Source of the DNA: Parvibaculum sp.
GTDB taxonomy: Bacteria; Pseudomonadota; Alphaproteobacteria; Parvibaculales; Parvibaculaceae
Reading direction: 5' to 3'
Length of the DNA: 64,000 nucleotides
Assembly: GCA_030645235.1 (NCBI GenBank)
Contig: JAUSMV010000030.1
Span: 868,001 to 932,000 of the forward strand
The notes beneath the pieces were generated by a model that saw only the letters and a program-made list of their open reading frames with translations, made no database searches and had not been told where the DNA came from. Positions 61,711-64,000 of the stretch are shown piece after piece. The number at the start of each line of letters is the position of its first letter. Position 1 is the stretch's first letter. The translations under genes were made by a program, and so were the position numbers.

Positions 61711-64000
61711 TTACCACTCGAATCGAAATCCGCCACGCACACCACCAGATGTCTCGACATCGCCGCCGACACCACCGTCATAACTCACGAAAGCCGTCAC
61801 GCCGTAACCGACGCCGACATCAACACCCGCACCTAACGCAAGGTAAGACTGATCGCGCTGATCAAGCGCTGCAGTGAAACGTGCACCGGATGCCACAAAC
61901 CTACCAGTTGCCGTCGCGTCACCGCCGCGCCACTCCTGCACAAGAGCGGCGTTGATCGCCGGCCGCACTTTCCACGTGGCATCGGGGTCAGCGATGTTGA
62001 GCGACAATTCTGCGCCTGCGCGCGCACGCATGGTGTCGGACGCGATGCCATCCAGCGCAAAAGCACCCGCGCCGCCGCCTGTTTCGCTAAAGCCGTCGCG
62101 CTCCACATGCTGGTAGGTCACACCTGCCTGCGGAGTGAGCGTGAAAGCGCCGTTGAGCGGCAGATCATGGCCGATGCCGAGACCCGCGCCGCCTGACCAG
62201 GCTTCCGGTGCGCCGCGCGCCGTGAGAAGAACGCCGCCCGCCAGCACATTGCGTGACACGGATTGGTCCTGATAGGCCGCTGTCAGTGCGCCCGTCGCCC
62301 ATGTGCTGCCCGTCTTGTAAGAGCCATAGGCGGCTGCGTGATAGCCGTCGATGGTTGAGCGCGAGCCGCCGCCTGCGGTTGTCGCCTTGCCATCGAGATA
62401 GCCGCCTGCGAGGCCGAACTTCATCTCGCCGCTTTGCCAGATGTCGCCGCCGAAGGCGCCGCCCGTATTGCGGCTCTCAAAGCCGCGCGATAAGCCATCG
62501 CCCGCGCGGTCGGAGCGGTCCGAGAGGGTCGTTGCCCAAAGCGTTTGGCCCGTACCGGCGCTGCGGCTCGCCTGACCCAACACCGTGTCGAGAAAGAGGA
62601 AGCCCTGCGATGCACCTGCCGACATTGCACCGTTGAGGCTTGAGGATGATGTTGAAACCAGTGTCAGAACATTGGGATTTGAATAATCAAGCACGCCTGC
62701 ACCGGCGAAAGCGAACGCGCCTGTGATGCCGCCGGTTGCGGTGAGAATGTCACCGGCAAAGCCGTCCGTGCCGCCTGTAAATGTCGCCTGCAAGATCGCG
62801 CCCGGATCAATCGTCACCGTGCCCGGTGCGCCCGACACATTAAGCTGGTCGGCCAGACCACCGGCGATTTCAACATCAAAGACCGAACCCGCCGCCATGG
62901 TGACGGAACCCACGACATTCATCACACCGGGCGACTGGCCGGGCGCGAGCGTGCCGTAGTTGGTGATATCGCCTTCGATGAGTCCTGTGCCGCCCAGCGT
63001 CGCGCCTTGTTCAATCGTGATGCCTGACGACGCATAGAGATTGCCGATCGCGACAAGTTTGCCGGAATTGATTGTGACCGTATCAGCAAACGTGGAGGTC
63101 AGTGTCCCGAGCGTCCATGTGCCTGTGGCATTCACAGTCAGTTCGTCAAAGCCCAAGACATTGTCGATGAGCGTGCCTGCGCCTTGCAGCACCAGACTGT
63201 CGCCATTGCCGCTGCCGCCGCCTTCGATAGAGCCGATGATCGTTGCCGAATTGAGAATGACCGTGTTGCTAAAGCCGCCGTTCATATCAATCGCGGTGCC
63301 GCCCGTGCCGACGACTGTGCCGTTGATGGTGATCGTGTCGAAGGTGTCGCTCACATAGAGGCCGTTGTAGCCCGAGAGATAGGCGTTCTCACCGAGAAAA
63401 ACGGAATTATAGAACCCCCCCGCCATCACAATCGCAGGCGCATCGGCTGCCAATATTTGCGCCTGGCCATTGAGCGTGATGGTGCTGTCGATATTGCCGC
63501 CGAGCAGAAGGCCGACCATACCACGCGGCCCCATTTCGGCATTGGTCGTGTCAATCGTCGCATAGTCGTTGAGCGCAACTTCGTTCCCCAAACCATAAAC
63601 GGCAACGCCCGCACCGCCAGAATTTGCGTAGCCGTTCATCGTCACAGAAGAGTTGCCGTTCAGCGTCAGCTGTCCGTAAGCGCTGTTCATCACGACGCCG
63701 ATGGCGTCTTGCGCTTCGACGAAATTGAGCGTGACGTTCGCACTGTCATTGAGCGTGATGTTGACGTAATCGCCGCCCGCGCCGATGCCGGAAACATAGC
63801 TCGCTACGCCGCCATCGGCATTTACACGCACAAAGCTCGTGCCGTTGAGTATCACGGATGTGTAGTCACCGAACTGGCCGATGCCTGCATAGTCACTGGA
63901 GCCGCCGGTGCCATAGACCCGCACATTGGCCCCTCCGTTGAGCGTGATCGTACCGAAATCGCCGCGCTGCATCGTGCCGACAATCGTGCCGGTGGCTGCA
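61711..64000 (-). CDS. Autotransporter, paralogue of its neighbour; N-terminus beyond window
   Basis: The visible part is over 760 residues and the frame is open through the right edge, so signal peptide and first passenger part are missing. The passenger again consists of TLNG/xLNDxA repeats of about 25-30 residues. A linker with GTLAPGQSPGVMNVVG leads to a barrel domain in the last 280 residues, ending GFRFEW. The linker and barrel are clearly similar to those of the gene at 57767 (for instance PGNSPGTLNVVG and GARFEW there), so the two arose by tandem duplication. There are 137 bp between the genes, enough for a separate promoter. Confidence 0.93.
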   Translation of the reverse strand, partial: AATGTIVGTMQRGDFGTITLNGGANVRVYGTGGSSDYAGIGQFGDYTSVILNGTSFVRVNADGGVASYVSGIGAGGDYVNITLNDSANVTLNFVEAQDAIGVVMNSAYGQLTLNGNSSVTMNGYANSGGAGVAVYGLGNEVALNDYATIDTTNAEMGPRGMVGLLLGGNIDSTITLNGQAQILAADAPAIVMAGGFYNSVFLGENAYLSGYNGLYVSDTFDTITINGTVVGTGGTAIDMNGGFSNTVILNSATIIGSIEGGGSGNGDSLVLQGAGTLIDNVLGFDELTVNATGTWTLGTLTSTFADTVTINSGKLVAIGNLYASSGITIEQGATLGGTGLIEGDITNYGTLAPGQSPGVMNVVGSVTMAAGSVFDVEIAGGLADQLNVSGAPGTVTIDPGAILQATFTGGTDGFAGDILTATGGITGAFAFAGAGVLDYSNPNVLTLVSTSSSSLNGAMSAGASQGFLFLDTVLGQASRSAGTGQTLWATTLSDRSDRAGDGLSRGFESRNTGGAFGGDIWQSGEMKFGLAGGYLDGKATTAGGGSRSTIDGYHAAAYGSYKTGSTWATGALTAAYQDQSVSRNVLAGGVLLTARGAPEAWSGGAGLGIGHDLPLNGAFTLTPQAGVTYQHVERDGFSETGGGAGAFALDGIASDTMRARAGAELSLNIADPDATWKVRPAINAALVQEWRGGDATATGRFVASGARFTAALDQRDQSYLALGAGVDVGVGYGVTAFVSYDGGVGGDVETSGGVRGGFRFEW

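Overview
The window reads as an ordinary chromosomal stretch of an alphaproteobacterium. The groESL operon has an alphaproteobacterial heat-shock promoter plus a CIRCE operator. hisS-hisZ-hisG are clustered, and HisS is of the unusual eukaryote-like alphaproteobacterial type. Many genes belong to families typical of soil or aquatic degraders: LLM flavin oxidoreductases, nitronate monooxygenase, AMP-dependent acyl-CoA ligases and D-aminoacylase-like amidohydrolases. I cannot place it below class. No tRNA, rRNA, CRISPR array, transposase, integrase or phage gene was seen.

Layout. 1-5.9 kb: end of a phosphotransferase gene, acetyltransferase, phosphofructokinase, Gfo/Idh/MocA dehydrogenase, D-threonine-aldolase-like PLP enzyme and a TetR regulator. 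6-10.1 kb: groESL, an AT-rich lipoprotein gene caught between two look-alike terminators, and a membrane-anchored aspartic protease. 10.2-16.2 kb: a ZTP riboswitch controlling a divergent serine hydroxymethyltransferase, TetR/flavin monooxygenase, a DUF4336 protein, and a LysR/TSUP pair sharing strong operator repeats. 16.3-24.7 kb: hisG-hisZ-hisS, a sensor kinase with a degenerate ATPase domain, and a CIO-type cytochrome bd operon with an overlapping small subunit. 24.7-29.3 kb: the glyoxylate shunt (aceB, aceA) divergent from its probable ScfR/RamB-type regulator. 29.3-30.9 kb: a small insertion (LLM oxidoreductase plus ribbon-helix-helix-like protein) between two copies of the aceA 3' end and terminator. 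31-37.9 kb: RraA-like protein, serine hydrolase, speD-speE, an unknown gene behind a Fur-like box, nitronate monooxygenase and a histone-H1-like/coiled-coil protein. 38-57.7 kb: accessory catabolic and envelope genes (GST, hydrolases, amidohydrolase, aldo/keto reductase, LLM-hydrolase operon, MAPEG, Bcr/CflA pump, two acyl-CoA ligases, LpxR-like lipid A deacylase, FkbM methyltransferase, Kup, enoyl-CoA hydratase family). 55.6-64 kb: two tandem paralogous autotransporters followed closely, on the same strand, by an unknown gene and a TIGR03032 gene.

The most interesting material lies between genes. A structured intergenic element of about 170 bp occurs three times (3.8, 31.5 and 46.2 kb) with a 38-bp core identical in two copies. 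A second hairpin repeat family occurs twice. At two loci, accessory genes sit between duplicated terminators of a housekeeping gene (groEL and aceA). Several inverted repeats next to divergent regulators are candidate operators.
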